From Myxococcus stipitatus (GTDB taxonomy: Bacteria > Myxococcota > Myxococcia > Myxococcales > Myxococcaceae): a stretch of DNA of 64,000 bases. Each line of letters begins with the position of its first letter. Position 1 is the first letter of the stretch. Of this stretch, positions 16,267 through 26,082 are shown in pieces. The DNA is taken from positions 2,356,001 to 2,420,000 of the forward strand of contig NZ_CP102770.1 of assembly GCF_038561935.1 (NCBI RefSeq), written 5' to 3'. The notes below the pieces were generated by a model that was given only the letters and a program-made list of their open reading frames with translations, made no database searches and was not told the origin of the DNA. Both the position numbers and the translations under genes were made by a program.

Positions 16267-18606
16267 GTGCACTCCACGGAACGGCAGACCCGCTATCGCT
16301 GGACCTATCTCTGGGTGGGGGCGCTCGTCGCCCTCGCGGGCTTCGTCCTGCTCGGGGTGGCGCTCGCGTCCGCGCAGGCGTGGGCGGAGGCCAGCTCCCT
16401 GCTGGGGCTCTGCCTGCTGGGCTGGGGCAGCCTGGCCCAGGCCCTCAACGCGGTCATGCTGGTGTCGCAGCCGTCCGCCGAGACGCCGCTCCACACGGGG
16501 CTGTTGCTCGCGGGCACGCTGGTGTGGCTCGCCGGCTGGGGACTCATCGCCGCTGGCATCCGCCGCGCCCCCGCGTCCACGGAGGGCCCGAGCCCGGCCG
16601 CCGGGGCCCCGCTGTATCCACGCCTGGCGCGCTACCAGGACTTCTACTGGGGCACGCTGCTGGCCTACGGCGGGGGCTTCCTCGTGGCGGAGGCCGTCAT
16701 CCTCCTCCTGCAGACGGTGCTGGCCGGGGGCGCTTCGCCCTCGGACCTGGTGGCGGGCGCGTCGAAGCGGGGCGGGGGCATGGAGCCTCCTGGCGCCTTC
16801 GTCATCGCGCTGGCGGCGGGCTCGATGGTGGCCTTCCTCTCCGGCTTCATCGGTGCCTCCCGGGCGCGGCGGCTGTCCCTGCCCGAGGCCACCATCGGCG
16901 TGCTGTACCTGGGCCTGCCCATCCCCATCGTCCTCACGCTGATGGAGCGGATTCCGGAGCTCCAGCGCGCGCTGGGCTATCACCTGCATCAAGTGACGTA
17001 CGCGGCGGGGCTGCTCGGCCGGCCGGAGCTGGGGTACTGGCTGGTCTTCGCGTTCCTGGTGCTGGCGCTGGTGCTGGGCGTCAACACGGGCTTCGTCGCC
17101 GCGGGCAGTGGCCGCGTGGACGTGAAGATGGGCTTCGAGCTCTTCGTCGCGCGCCGGCACGTGGAGGTGTTCCGCCCGTCGCTGCTGCTGGGCACGCTGG
17201 CCGTGCTGATGCTCGGCATCATCCCGCCGCTGCTCATCTACTTCATCATCCGCTCGGCGGAGGCCTCCGTGGAGCGCACCCGCATCCGCAAGCTCGGGCT
17301 GGCGGACCCGCTGGCGGCCGCGTCCGACCTCAACCGGCTCAAGCAGCACGAGCAGTCCCCCACGATGATGATGACCGCCCTGTCGGTGGGCGGCGTGGGC
17401 GTGGGCGTCATGGCGCTCATCATCACCTTGTCGGTGATGAGCGGCTTCGAGGCGGAGCTCCAGCGGAAGATCTTGGGCACCAACGCCCACGCCGTGGTGT
17501 CCAAGTACGCGGGCGACATGACCGAGTTCCATCAGGTCATGGAGGACGTCCGCAAGGTGCCGGGCGTCATCGGACAGACGCCCTTCATCATCAACCAGGT
17601 GATGATTGTCTCCGAGGGCAACGTCAACGGCGTCGTCATCAAGGGCATCGACCCGGACACGGTGGGCGAGGTGGCGGACCTGCCCAAGAACCTCCAGGAC
17701 GGCGCGACGCTCGATGTCCTCTCCCATCCGGAGAAGGTGGCGCCTCGGAGCCACGCGGAGGAGGGCGCGGAGGAAGGCCCTCCTCCCGCCGAGACGCCCA
17801 AGGCGTCCGGGGTGCTGCCCGGCATCATCCTGGGCCGGGAGCTGGCGGCGTCGCTGCGCGTGAAGGTGGGGGACCCCGTCAGCATCGTCTCCCCCATGGG
17901 CACCGAGGTGGGCGTCTCCATGCCGACGCCCAAGAGCCGAGGCTTCCGCGTGGTGGCCATCTTCTACGCGGGGATGAACGAGTACGACTCCAAGTTCGTC
18001 TACATCGACCTCAAGGAAGCGCAGGACTTCTTCGACGTGAAGGGCGCCACGGGCATCGAGCTCAAGGTGGCGGACATCGACGAGGCGCGGAACGTCTCCT
18101 CCCAGGTGACGAAGGCGCTGGGCGGCTATCCCTACCGTGCAAGGGATTGGGGCGCGATGAACAGGACGCTCTTCTCCGCGCTGCGCCTGCAGAAGCTGGT
18201 GATGGGCATCATCCTCTCCATCATCATCATCGTGGCCGCGGGGCTCATCGTCGCCACGGTGGTCATGCTGGTGCTGGAGAAGCGCAAGGAGATCTCCGTC
18301 CTCAAGGCCCTGGGGGTCTCCGATGGCGGCATCGTGAAGATATTCCTGGCGGAGGGGCTCCAGATTGGAGTCGCGGGGGGCTTCCTCGGCCTGCTGTCTG
18401 GCCTCTCGTGGTGTGTCTTCATCGAGAAGGTCGGCATCAAGCTGGACGCGGCGGTGTACTTCATGCCGGAGCTGCCGGTGCGCATCGAGCCGGTGCAGAC
18501 CGTGCTCGCCGTCGTCATCGCGGTGCTCGTCACGTACCTCGCCTCCATCTACCCGGCCCTCAAGGCGAGCAGCGTGGAGCCCGTGGAGGGCCTCAAGGCG
18601 GAGTAG
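16267..18606 (+). CDS. LolC/LolE-like ABC transporter permease with long membrane N-terminal extension
   Basis: Inner-membrane permease, 779 aa. GTG 16267 is chosen because AGGAG lies 5 bases upstream (16257-16261); an in-frame GTG at 16222 lacks such a site. The C-terminal 410 residues have the LolCE/MacB layout: a membrane helix at about 370 (ALSVGGVGVGVMALI), a large periplasmic domain of about 240 residues, then three helices with the FtsX signature KRKEISVLKALGVSDGG. This family releases lipoproteins from the inner membrane or drives mechanotransmission with a cytosolic ATPase. The first 345 residues add about eight further hydrophobic helices not found in LolC/E. No ATPase gene is adjacent, so its partner must be elsewhere. 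Lipoprotein sorting is possible; another export role cannot be excluded. Confidence 0.88.
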   Translation: MHSTERQTRYRWTYLWVGALVALAGFVLLGVALASAQAWAEASSLLGLCLLGWGSLAQALNAVMLVSQPSAETPLHTGLLLAGTLVWLAGWGLIAAGIRRAPASTEGPSPAAGAPLYPRLARYQDFYWGTLLAYGGGFLVAEAVILLLQTVLAGGASPSDLVAGASKRGGGMEPPGAFVIALAAGSMVAFLSGFIGASRARRLSLPEATIGVLYLGLPIPIVLTLMERIPELQRALGYHLHQVTYAAGLLGRPELGYWLVFAFLVLALVLGVNTGFVAAGSGRVDVKMGFELFVARRHVEVFRPSLLLGTLAVLMLGIIPPLLIYFIIRSAEASVERTRIRKLGLADPLAAASDLNRLKQHEQSPTMMMTALSVGGVGVGVMALIITLSVMSGFEAELQRKILGTNAHAVVSKYAGDMTEFHQVMEDVRKVPGVIGQTPFIINQVMIVSEGNVNGVVIKGIDPDTVGEVADLPKNLQDGATLDVLSHPEKVAPRSHAEEGAEEGPPPAETPKASGVLPGIILGRELAASLRVKVGDPVSIVSPMGTEVGVSMPTPKSRGFRVVAIFYAGMNEYDSKFVYIDLKEAQDFFDVKGATGIELKVADIDEARNVSSQVTKALGGYPYRARDWGAMNRTLFSALRLQKLVMGIILSIIIIVAAGLIVATVVMLVLEKRKEISVLKALGVSDGGIVKIFLAEGLQIGVAGGFLGLLSGLSWCVFIEKVGIKLDAAVYFMPELPVRIEPVQTVLAVVIAVLVTYLASIYPALKASSVEPVEGLKAE

Positions 18607-18840
18607 CCACGGCGCCTGTCATTGCGCCAGGGATTGGATGGGGCCGTCCACCGGGGCGCGCCCGAGAGTGAACGGTCACTTCCCCGAAGCGGTGCGCTCG
18701 GTTGACGCCGAGGTGCGGGCCGACAAATCATGGTCAGCGCCTGGGGGGCGGATGGACGGGTCGACGGCTTCGTGGACGTGTCTCTCCGCGCCGCCAGGCT
18801 CGGCCTCGAATGACCTCTCGCGGTGAGTGGAGCCCTGGCC

Positions 18841-20076
18841 ATGCTTCGATGTCTCTGTCTGGTGTGGGTCCTCGGTTTCACCGCCTGCTCGGGACCGTCG
18901 GGCCGCGTCCGAGCGGACCCTCCGAGGCTGCTGAGCGAGCGCACGGGAGGCTGGCGTCCGGAGGTGCGGGAGCGGCTGGACGCGCTGTTGACGGCGCAGG
19001 GGCGCTCCAGTCCCTCGTACAACCCCCGCCGCCGTCCGGTGGCAGTCTTCGACCTGGACAACACGCTCATCAAGAACGACGTCGGCGACGCGCTGATGGT
19101 GTGGATGGTGGAGCATGAGGAGCTCCACGCGCCCCCCTCGGGAGACTGGCGGCGGACCAGCAGCCATCTGACGGACGCGGCGGTCCAGGCGCTCTCGACG
19201 ACGTGTGGGGGCGCGGTCAGCCCGGAGGGACGGCTGCTCACGCGTCTGCATGCGCGCTGCGCCTCCGCGATTCTGGGCATCTATCTGGAGGGGAAGACGC
19301 CGGAGGGCACCCCGGCATGGCGGCAGGCCACCACGGCCACGCTCAATGCCTCCTATGCGTGGGCGGCCCAGCTGCTCGCGGGGCACACGCCCTCTCGACT
19401 CCGAGAGCTGGCGTCGGAGGCCCTCGCCGTGGCGCTGGTGGAGCCGGTCGGCGCGAAGCGTCGCGTCGCCGGGTACGAGCTGGCTTCGTCCATCCGGGTC
19501 TACGACGCCCAGCGCGACTTGATTGAAGCGATGCAAGCCAATGGGTTCGAGGTGTGGGTGGTCAGCGCCTCGCCGCAGCCCGCCGTCGAGGTGATGGCGG
19601 CCCAGCTGGGGGTTCCCTCGCACCAGGTCATCGGCATCCGCAATGTCTATGGGGAAGGGCGCGCGCAGCCGGTGTTCGAGGGCTGTGGTCCTGTCCCCGA
19701 CGGGAAGGACACGCTGATGACGTATGACGAGGGCAAGCGCTGCTGGGTCAACAAGCGCATCTTCGGGCTGCCCGTCGAGGCGCAGCTGCGGCGCGCGGAG
19801 GACCCCGCGTCGAGGCCGGTGTTCGCCGCGGGTGACTCGGATACGGATGTGTCCATGCTCCAGGATGCCGTCGGCCTCAAGCTGGTCATCCGGCGCAACA
19901 AGCGGCGCCTCATGTGCAACGCCTTGGCGAACTGGAAGGGGACCTGGCTGATCCAGCCCATGTTCCTGGAGCCCGTCGCGCCCATGGGCCCGGTGCCGTG
20001 TGCCTCACACTCGGAGGGGCCCGTGCTGGACGAGCAGGGGCAACGCATCCCGGACCAGTACGACTCCGGCCCCTGA
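18841..20076 (+). CDS. HAD-superfamily phosphatase, lipoprotein
   Basis: Predicted membrane-anchored phosphatase of 411 residues facing the periplasm. The lipoprotein signal ends at lipobox GFTAC (Cys16). HAD motif I is FDLDNTLIKND (nucleophile first Asp), motif II Ser is in VVSASPQP, and motif IV is AAGDSDTDVSM. The lysine of motif III is probably in the DGKDTLM or later KR segment. The layout resembles SerB-like (HAD-IB) phosphatases with a large helical cap (about residues 95-210). ATG 18841 is chosen for the gtggag 9 bases upstream and because it places the signal peptide at the N-terminus. It converges on the cold-shock gene with only 26 bases between them. The substrate is unknown. Confidence 0.9.
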   Translation: MLRCLCLVWVLGFTACSGPSGRVRADPPRLLSERTGGWRPEVRERLDALLTAQGRSSPSYNPRRRPVAVFDLDNTLIKNDVGDALMVWMVEHEELHAPPSGDWRRTSSHLTDAAVQALSTTCGGAVSPEGRLLTRLHARCASAILGIYLEGKTPEGTPAWRQATTATLNASYAWAAQLLAGHTPSRLRELASEALAVALVEPVGAKRRVAGYELASSIRVYDAQRDLIEAMQANGFEVWVVSASPQPAVEVMAAQLGVPSHQVIGIRNVYGEGRAQPVFEGCGPVPDGKDTLMTYDEGKRCWVNKRIFGLPVEAQLRRAEDPASRPVFAAGDSDTDVSMLQDAVGLKLVIRRNKRRLMCNALANWKGTWLIQPMFLEPVAPMGPVPCASHSEGPVLDEQGQRIPDQYDSGP

Positions 20077-20102
20077 GCCAACCCGGGCATGAGGGCAGCC
20101 GC

Positions 20103-20312
20103 TCAGTCTTCGGCGCGGACCTTGTCCGCTTGCAGGCCCTTCTGGCCTTGCACGGCCTCGAAGGTGACGGCCTGTCCTTCCTTCAAGCTCTTGAAGCCAT
20201 TGCCTTCAATGGCCCTGAAGTGGACGAAGAGATCCGAACCACTCTCCGGAGTGATGAAGCCATAGCCCTTCTCATCGTTGAACCACTTCACGGTTCCTCT
20301 TTGGCGCTCCAT
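20103..20312 (-). CDS. CspA-family cold-shock protein
   Basis: A 69-residue single-stranded nucleic-acid-binding protein with an OB fold, acting as an RNA chaperone. RNP1 (KGYGFIT, residues 16-22) and RNP2 (DLFVHF, 27-32) are both present, as is the leading GTVKWFN. The start is set by AGGAG a few bases upstream of ATG 20312; a longer upstream reading adds only Ser/Arg-rich leader. About 290 bases of leader separate it from the divergent toxin gene, room for the long 5' untranslated region typical of this family. Confidence 0.95.
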   Translation of the reverse strand: MERQRGTVKWFNDEKGYGFITPESGSDLFVHFRAIEGNGFKSLKEGQAVTFEAVQGQKGLQADKVRAED

Positions 20313-20602
20313 CTTCACTCCTGGGCAGATGCGGTGCCGACGACGGCCCCAGCGGAGATTGTGAGGGGACGCCGAGGAGGCCGCACTGACCCTTGGGCGC
20401 CGGTGCGGCGTGTTGTGCTCGACGGTCCCCGCGGCCCCTGAGTCGCGTTGCTCCATGACATGTCCGCAGGGCGTCTCGCGCGACCAGACTGTCGCCGATT
20501 CGTCAGAAGCAATGCATTTCCATCGGATTCGCGTGCTGTCGGACCCAACGGGGAATCTCAGTCTCTTGCTGCCCCTATCGGGGCCGCTCACGGGAGGCTT
20601 CG

Positions 20603-22825
20603 GTGCTCATTCATGAGGGTTGGGCCACTGTCAGGCGGGTGTTGCCGCTTGTGAAAACCGAGCGTCTGCCGCGCATCGGCGTCGGCTGGGTGTGCGTGGT
20701 GGCGATGTTCCATGCCGCGTGTGCCGCGCAGTCCCCGTGGGCCGGGCGCGATTCCTCCGTCCCGTCCGTTTCGCGGCGGACGCTCATGTCTGAAGTGGGA
20801 AGTGTCGTCACCGCGAGTGCTCAGGAGGAAGACTCGCGCGAGGTTGCCTCGGACGAGGACGATGGAGCGGGGCCGCTGGGGCTTCGTCACGGGCCGATGC
20901 ACTCCATGGGCGCTGGCCGGGAGGAGACCGCGCCGCTGCACGTCGTCGGCTCGATGTCGTCAGCCTGTGGGGAGGTGCCCCCTGGCTGGCCGAACCTGGA
21001 TTCGGACGAGACCGTGCTGTCGCCCTTCCTGGAGTGCACCACTCCAGCCGCTTTCCTGGCCTTGCAGCGTCAAGCGGACATGCCTCGGCTGGTGGATGCC
21101 CTTTCGGACTGGAATGCCGTCCGGCTGGGGGCCTTGGGGCCGCTGAAGGCCGATGCGGCGCGCGTCCTGCTCGAGAAGCGCGTGGCCTTCCTCTCCAGCG
21201 CCGTCGAGAAGTACGGCCTGGCGAAGGCGGAGGTCCTGGCCCTCTTCGTTCTCCATACCACCCACGACGATGAAGTGCGGCAGCTGCTCCGCCGGCTGGC
21301 GGAAGACAAGCAGTTGAAGCGCGCCCTGGGGGCGATGGAGGTGGTTCGCGAGGAGCTGACGCAGCGAGGCCTGGCCCCTGCTGGCTTCCCAGAGCGGGGG
21401 TTCCGTGCGGGCGATATCGCGCGCGGACTGGGAAGGGCCGCGGATGATGTCGCCGCCTCCATTCCTCTCATCGGCGGAAGCCGGAGCATCGACGCGTCGG
21501 TACTGCCCTCTCGGCTTCCACCGCCCTATCGGGCTGCGTACCAGGAGGTGGAGACGGCGCAGTATCTGGGCGCTTTCGCGCCAGGCAATGTGGCGCTGGC
21601 CTCCTTCGACCAGCTCACCTTCGGTGTGCCGCTGGGCTTCTACCACCTGATGGCAGGGGCGGCGCGGGGCGGGGAGTCCCTCGCCTTGGGGGAGTACGAG
21701 GAGGCAACGCGGCAGTTGGCGCCCGCGGCCCTCCTGGTGGGCTTGTACGCGGGCGGGAAGGGGGTGCGTGCGTTCCGCGACACCGGGCTCCCACGCGAGG
21801 ACGCCGTGCGGCTCCAGGCGGTCATTCCACGCGTGGAGGCGCTGAAGGCCGTGCTGGAGAGGTTGGAGGCACGGCTGGGAGAGAGCGCGGTGGGGGACAT
21901 GGCCCGCTACCTCCAGCGGGACCGGGACGCGGCCATCTTCGTGGGGGAGTGGGGCGAGGCCGGGGCCCTGGCTCTACACGAAGCACGAGGCAACGTCGCC
22001 CAAGCTCAAGTCTTGCTGGCGGTGAGGCATCGAGAGCGCCCGGGGGCCCTCGTCACCACGGGGGGCAGGGCCGCCACGGCTCCCACGGCCGCCGGACTCC
22101 AGGCCGAGGTGGCGGAGGCGAAGTTCAAGCAGTGGGAGGCGGAGTTCCCAGGAGAGCGCCTGTCGGTGGACGTGGCGGAGCTGACGAGTCATCGCCAGGC
22201 CTTGGAGAAGGCCGCGCCCGCCGGGGTGACTTCGCGGCCGCTCTGGTCCGAATATGTGGCGTACCTGGAGACGCGGACCGCTGAAATCAAGCAAGGGCTC
22301 GCGGCGCAGGGGCCGCTGAAGTGGGCTGGCTACCAGCTGGTGCGTGACAGATATGCCCGGGGCCTGGCCTTCGAGAGGAAGATGGTCGCGTTGCTGGAAG
22401 CGGATGCGGCCCTGCCGAGGGCACAGCGGCGGTGGCTCAATGACTTCGTTCGGCCTCGCATCGAGACCCATGTGGGGGTGACGAAGGCGGACCTCCGCTT
22501 CGCGGACGTGCTCGTCATCGAGGAAGGCCCAGCGGCCGGCTCGTTGCCTCGCGTGGAGACGTTCAGCTTCAAGAGTCGGGACCTTTCGCGCCTCGGGTTC
22601 GAGGCGCTCACCGCCCAGATGATCGAGGACGCAAGCGCGGCCTGGCTGTACTACGGGGAGACCTTGAACATCCGCCGCCCGGGAATCGAGCAGACGGCAC
22701 GGATTCAAAGGGTCCGCCTGATATACGAGGGCGGAAGCCTGAAGCCCGCCGACCCGAAAGCAGCACGAGCGGCCGTGCGAGAGGCTCAGCATGAGGTCGA
22801 GGGAGTGGAGGTCTCGATTCAATGA
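20603..22825 (+). CDS. Lipoprotein toxin with shared delivery region and REase-fold-like C-terminal domain
   Basis: 740 residues. GTG 20603 is chosen because GGGAGG (20592-20597) sits 5 bases upstream. A long basic leader precedes the hydrophobic core and lipobox FHAAC (Cys40). Residues about 110-470 match the paralogue at 31689 and, in part, the broken gene at 13174 ([29 protein letters not shown]-type segments). This shared part probably serves delivery; it contains glycine-rich hydrophobic stretches that could cross a membrane. The C-terminal 190 residues contain [10 protein letters not shown] and VETFSFKSR, an Asp...Glu-x-x-x-x-Lys-like pattern suggesting a restriction-endonuclease-fold nuclease (inference). 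The stop overlaps the immunity gene start (ATGA). Architecture fits SitA-like kin-discrimination toxins moved by outer-membrane exchange. Confidence 0.82.
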   Translation: MLIHEGWATVRRVLPLVKTERLPRIGVGWVCVVAMFHAACAAQSPWAGRDSSVPSVSRRTLMSEVGSVVTASAQEEDSREVASDEDDGAGPLGLRHGPMHSMGAGREETAPLHVVGSMSSACGEVPPGWPNLDSDETVLSPFLECTTPAAFLALQRQADMPRLVDALSDWNAVRLGALGPLKADAARVLLEKRVAFLSSAVEKYGLAKAEVLALFVLHTTHDDEVRQLLRRLAEDKQLKRALGAMEVVREELTQRGLAPAGFPERGFRAGDIARGLGRAADDVAASIPLIGGSRSIDASVLPSRLPPPYRAAYQEVETAQYLGAFAPGNVALASFDQLTFGVPLGFYHLMAGAARGGESLALGEYEEATRQLAPAALLVGLYAGGKGVRAFRDTGLPREDAVRLQAVIPRVEALKAVLERLEARLGESAVGDMARYLQRDRDAAIFVGEWGEAGALALHEARGNVAQAQVLLAVRHRERPGALVTTGGRAATAPTAAGLQAEVAEAKFKQWEAEFPGERLSVDVAELTSHRQALEKAAPAGVTSRPLWSEYVAYLETRTAEIKQGLAAQGPLKWAGYQLVRDRYARGLAFERKMVALLEADAALPRAQRRWLNDFVRPRIETHVGVTKADLRFADVLVIEEGPAAGSLPRVETFSFKSRDLSRLGFEALTAQMIEDASAAWLYYGETLNIRRPGIEQTARIQRVRLIYEGGSLKPADPKAARAAVREAQHEVEGVEVSIQ

Positions 22826-24114
22826 ATGACGCAGAGAATCCCGAGCCCGGCACCGACGACCGGCTTCGCCTCTCCCTCGAAGCCACCTTCGACCAGGCCG
22901 TGGACTTGAAGCGGACCTTGGAGCCCTTCCTCGAGGTGCTCGAGGCGCATGCCGGCGTGTGGATGCCGGACGTTGTCGAGGGCCGCCGGCGGCATGCCTA
23001 TTCGCGTGAGGCTGTCCTGAGGGCCTTGGACGAGAAGCGCGGAAAGAAAGGCATGTCCGCCGGCTTCTCGCGGGCGACGTGGCCCGCCTTGGACATGTCG
23101 CTGCGGCTCTGGCTGCCGCCCGCCGAACCCAGATTGCATGTCTGGGTCTCGGTTCAGCCGCTCTCGCTCTTCAGCGACGCAGGCCGCTGTGGCGAGTTCG
23201 TGGACATGGTGCGTGCTTGGGCGTCTCTCTTTCCCGTGACGGACGCCGCCGCCAACAGCCTCGCCGAGGACCAGCTGGCGGAACCAGCCCCCATGAGCGA
23301 AGGCGTGTCCTGGTTGAACGTCTTCGGGCCTCGGTTCGTGGAACGAGTGGGGCTCGAGCGGGTGCTTTCGACGCCGGCGCACCGCGTGGAGCAGCTCCCC
23401 CATGGCTCCGTTCTCCTGGTACTGCGGCCCACCGCCGCGGACTCCGCGAGCGACGACGCGCGAATCGCTCAGGCCCGCGCGCAGGTCCACCTGCGGCCGG
23501 AACTCCACTTCGACACCGTCCTGCACGCGCTGAGGGCGCGCAGTGCCGCGCTCGCTCCCGTAGCGCCTCGCTTCCCTCCAGACCTGGCGCCGCTCCTCTC
23601 GCGACTGCCGGACGCGCTCCCCATCAGCGAGCGGCCACGGAGGATCTCCGAGCTCAATGCCTTCCGCCCACCCGCTCCGGAAGAGTGGCTCCCGGCCGTC
23701 CTCCCGCTGGACGTGGAGGACCCCGAGCGAATCCGCCGCGACTATGGCGAGCTGTCCGAAAGCCTCGTGGCCGCGCTGCATTCCCACGTTCCATCCCTCG
23801 CGGAAGCAACACCCGAGTCACTCACGGACCTCGACGTCTACTTCTGGAAGGAGAACTTTCCGGAGCGATACACGCGAGAGCTCATCGACGAGCACACGGT
23901 CCCAGCCGTGGGCGCCTATCTGGGCCTCATGCTCGTGCGGCGGTTGGGGGGGACGTGGCTGCCTCGCAAGGCGATGGAGGAGTCCCAGGTGCGCATCGGC
24001 GAGCGTGTCTGGCTGCCCTTCCTCCGTGCCCGGCGGTATCTGCGGTCCCGCCAGTCACTGCTGGACTGCTCGCTCACCCAGTTCTTCAAGGAGGCGGAGC
24101 GGCACCGGCCCTGA
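22822..24114 (+). CDS. Immunity protein for the upstream toxin (Imm52-like, tentative)
   Basis: 430 residues, soluble, no signal peptide. It starts inside the toxin stop (ATGA), so synthesis is coupled. It resembles its paralogue at 33893 over the full length; the strongest stretches are [39 protein letters not shown] and the tail [16 protein letters not shown] with [14 protein letters not shown] associate this pattern with Imm52-type immunity proteins of polymorphic toxin systems, from memory and not verified. Immunity function is inferred from position and coupling. A strong prediction is that it neutralises the REase-fold tip in the cytoplasm. Confidence 0.78.
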   Translation: MNDAENPEPGTDDRLRLSLEATFDQAVDLKRTLEPFLEVLEAHAGVWMPDVVEGRRRHAYSREAVLRALDEKRGKKGMSAGFSRATWPALDMSLRLWLPPAEPRLHVWVSVQPLSLFSDAGRCGEFVDMVRAWASLFPVTDAAANSLAEDQLAEPAPMSEGVSWLNVFGPRFVERVGLERVLSTPAHRVEQLPHGSVLLVLRPTAADSASDDARIAQARAQVHLRPELHFDTVLHALRARSAALAPVAPRFPPDLAPLLSRLPDALPISERPRRISELNAFRPPAPEEWLPAVLPLDVEDPERIRRDYGELSESLVAALHSHVPSLAEATPESLTDLDVYFWKENFPERYTRELIDEHTVPAVGAYLGLMLVRRLGGTWLPRKAMEESQVRIGERVWLPFLRARRYLRSRQSLLDCSLTQFFKEAERHRP

Positions 24115-24181
24115 GTGCGCCCCCTTCGACGAGCCCACTCGCTCGTGTATATGCCTCCGCACCCCCTCTCCAGGAGCCGAC

Positions 24182-24526
24182 ATGAGCGCCCTTCCTCCCT
24201 GCCCGAAGTGCAACTCCGCCTACACGTACGAGGACGGCAGTCTCTTCGTCTGCCCGGAGTGCGCGCATGAGTGGTCGGCCGCCACCGCCGCCGCCGAGCC
24301 CACCGAAGGCAAGCGCGAGGTGCGCGACGCTTACGGCAACCTGCTCCAGGACGGCGACAGCGTCACCGTCATCAAGGACCTGAAGGTCAAGGGCTCGTCG
24401 ACGGTGGTGAAGGTCGGCACCAAGGTCCGGAGCATCCGCCTGGTCGATGGCGACCATGACATCGACTGCAAGATCGACGGCATCGGCGCCATGGGGCTCA
24501 AGTCGGAGTTCGTGAAGAAGGCGTAG
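24182..24526 (+). CDS. PhnA/YjdM-family zinc-ribbon protein
   Basis: 114 residues. The N-terminal zinc ribbon has [13 protein letters not shown] and CPECAHEW (two CxxC pairs), followed by the characteristic basic beta domain with [17 protein letters not shown] and [12 protein letters not shown]. The family is named for a gene beside the Escherichia coli phosphonate operon, but it has no proven role in phosphonate breakdown, and no phosphonate genes lie here. The start is ATG 24182 with aggag 5 bases upstream. It follows the immunity gene by 67 bases on the same strand and could share its transcript. Confidence 0.93.
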   Translation: MSALPPCPKCNSAYTYEDGSLFVCPECAHEWSAATAAAEPTEGKREVRDAYGNLLQDGDSVTVIKDLKVKGSSTVVKVGTKVRSIRLVDGDHDIDCKIDGIGAMGLKSEFVKKA

Positions 24527-24538
24527 CCGGACCCGGCA

Positions 24539-24559
24539 AGGCGCTCAGGTGGGGCGCCT
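24539..24559 (+). terminator. Hairpin downstream of the PhnA-like gene
   Basis: Arms aggcgc (24539-24544) and gcgcct (24554-24559) with a 9-base loop, 13 bases after the stop; no T-tract. Candidate terminator only. Confidence 0.4.
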
Positions 24560-24781
24560 GTTGCCCGGAGGGACCGCCTCGCTCGTCTCCTGACTTCTTC
24601 CAGTTGAGCCGCGCGATGAGGTCCCGTGGCTTCACCGCGACGACACTGGGCGAGCCCCTCCCGGACATGTCAATCGTGGAACTCGCACGGCGTCTCCAGG
24701 GGTTGCGAGCCATCCTGGCCTGAGCACGTGCCGGCTTCCCACTGTCTGGCTGTCGTGCTACTTATCAAGTGAAGTCGAATT

Positions 24782-24794
24782 CACCTGAAAGGTG
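24782..24794. promoter_or_regulatory. Operator-like palindrome CACCTGAAAGGTG, copy 1
   Basis: Arms cacct and aggtg around gaa, extended here by tcacct/aggtga and preceded by gaat. The identical 13-mer occurs at 29910-29922. It lies 117 bases before the start of the degenerate kinase gene. A shared protein-binding site is inferred from repetition, symmetry and intergenic position. Confidence 0.5.
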
Positions 24795-24911
24795 AGTCGG
24801 CGCGGCCCCGCCTTCACCCGTGTCTGATGCCTCTCGTGCTGTCTCCACGTGAGCCGTGGTCGCTCGAGGTGCGTGACGAAGTCCCATTCGTTGCTTGGAG
24901 GCGCGCAGCCC

Positions 24912-26060
24912 ATGTCCATTTCCACCGATGACGTCAGCACGGATGACCCCCGCTCTTCACGGGCGCGGCCCTTCAGACCTCACTTCCTCTTCAAGGCGGG
25001 GGAGGTCCGCTACGAGGCCGTGGAGGAGCTGGAGCGGCGTCAGTCCGGAGAGGTGCTGCTGCTGGCTCACCGCCAGGTGGGCAAGGAGGCGTTGACGAGC
25101 CGCTGCTTCGTCCGGCGGCTGCCCAGCCCCAGCACCCACCTGCGCAGACGGAGGCTGGTGGAGGAGGTCCAGCTGGCCATGCGCCTCAACCACCCGGCCC
25201 TGGCCCAGGTGCACCACGTGGGGATTTGTGACGACGCGCTCCATGTCGTCATGGAGTACGTGCCCGGGCCCTCGCTGGAGACGCTGGTGTCGGCGGCGGT
25301 GGTGCGCGGGCGGCCCATGACCGAGTCCTTCGCGCTCTACGTGGGCACGGAGCTGGCGGAGGTGCTGCACCACGCGCACACGGTGGTGGACGAGGAGGGT
25401 CGGTCCCTCGGCGTCGTCCACCGGGACGTGAACCCGCGGCACGTCGTGGTGGGCATGCACGGTGAGGTGAAGCTGATGAACTTCGGCGCGGCCTACTCGC
25501 TGCTCATCGGGCGGGAGGAGTCGCCGCGGAGCCTGGTCCGAGGCGATGTGGCGTATGCCTCGCCGGAGTACATCCGCCGTGGGGCGCTGAGCCCGCGCTC
25601 GGATGTCTTCAGCCTGGGCGTGGTGCTGGTGGAGCTGCTGACGGGCACGCACCTGTTCGATGTCTCGGATGTGCCCCCGGGCTTCGCGGGGCGCGCGCTG
25701 CGCGTGGAGACCCTTCCGTCGCTGCCCCTGCACCAGATGCAGGTGATGCTCGCCCGCTTCGGTCCGGACTTCGTGGAGGCGGCGGTGGCGCCGCTGGCGA
25801 ACGACGTGAAGGCCGTGCTGCACAAGGCCCTGCGCGCCCACCCCGAGGAGCGCTTCGCCTCGGCCGGGGAGCTCCGAGACGCGCTGCGCAAGGTCCAGGA
25901 GACCCGCGGCGAGAACTACGGGCGGGCGAACGTGCGGGAGGAGGTGGCGCGGGTGCTGTCCGAAGGCGGCGCGATGCGCGCCCAGGTGGAGTTCGGCGAG
26001 GCGGGCCTCTACCCGGAAGGCCTGGATGCGCACGAGCTGCCCGAGCCCGAGCAGGACTAG
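24912..26060 (+). CDS. Serine/threonine kinase-like protein, probable pseudokinase
   Basis: 382 residues, cytoplasmic, no membrane segment. The kinase fold is clear: MEYVPGPSLE hinge, HRDVNPRHVVV catalytic loop (His170-Asp172, Asn174), SPEYIRRGALSPRSDVFSLGVVL of the C-lobe. Key positions are missing. There is no glycine-rich loop, the beta-3 strand reads CFVRRLP with Arg where Lys is expected, and the metal-binding DFG is MNFG (Asn190). It is therefore probably unable to transfer phosphate normally and may act as a scaffold or as a kinase regulator. ATG 24912 is chosen for GGAGG 11 bases upstream; an in-frame GTG at 24849 is less likely. It ends 22 bases before the convergent XRE gene. Function unknown. 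Confidence 0.85.
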   Translation: MSISTDDVSTDDPRSSRARPFRPHFLFKAGEVRYEAVEELERRQSGEVLLLAHRQVGKEALTSRCFVRRLPSPSTHLRRRRLVEEVQLAMRLNHPALAQVHHVGICDDALHVVMEYVPGPSLETLVSAAVVRGRPMTESFALYVGTELAEVLHHAHTVVDEEGRSLGVVHRDVNPRHVVVGMHGEVKLMNFGAAYSLLIGREESPRSLVRGDVAYASPEYIRRGALSPRSDVFSLGVVLVELLTGTHLFDVSDVPPGFAGRALRVETLPSLPLHQMQVMLARFGPDFVEAAVAPLANDVKAVLHKALRAHPEERFASAGELRDALRKVQETRGENYGRANVREEVARVLSEGGAMRAQVEFGEAGLYPEGLDAHELPEPEQD

Positions 26061-26082
26061 GCCCAGGGGGACACGCCTGGAC

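Larger units (their letters stand above)
24527..24911. other. Intergenic region upstream of the degenerate kinase
   Basis: 385 bases. It holds the hairpin at 24539 and the palindrome at 24782, plus a short plus-strand reading at 24616-24723 (MRSRGFTATTLGEP then MSIVELARRLQG, 35 residues) that looks protein-like but has no start site of quality. It may be the tail of a decayed gene. Confidence 0.4.

Noticed and set aside
18549-19623. Minus-strand open frames opposite the HAD phosphatase
   Set aside because: No start signal or family, and the plus strand carries clear HAD motifs.
24849-24911. Earlier GTG start for the degenerate kinase
   Set aside because: The extra residues have no kinase similarity and GGAGG points to ATG 24912.
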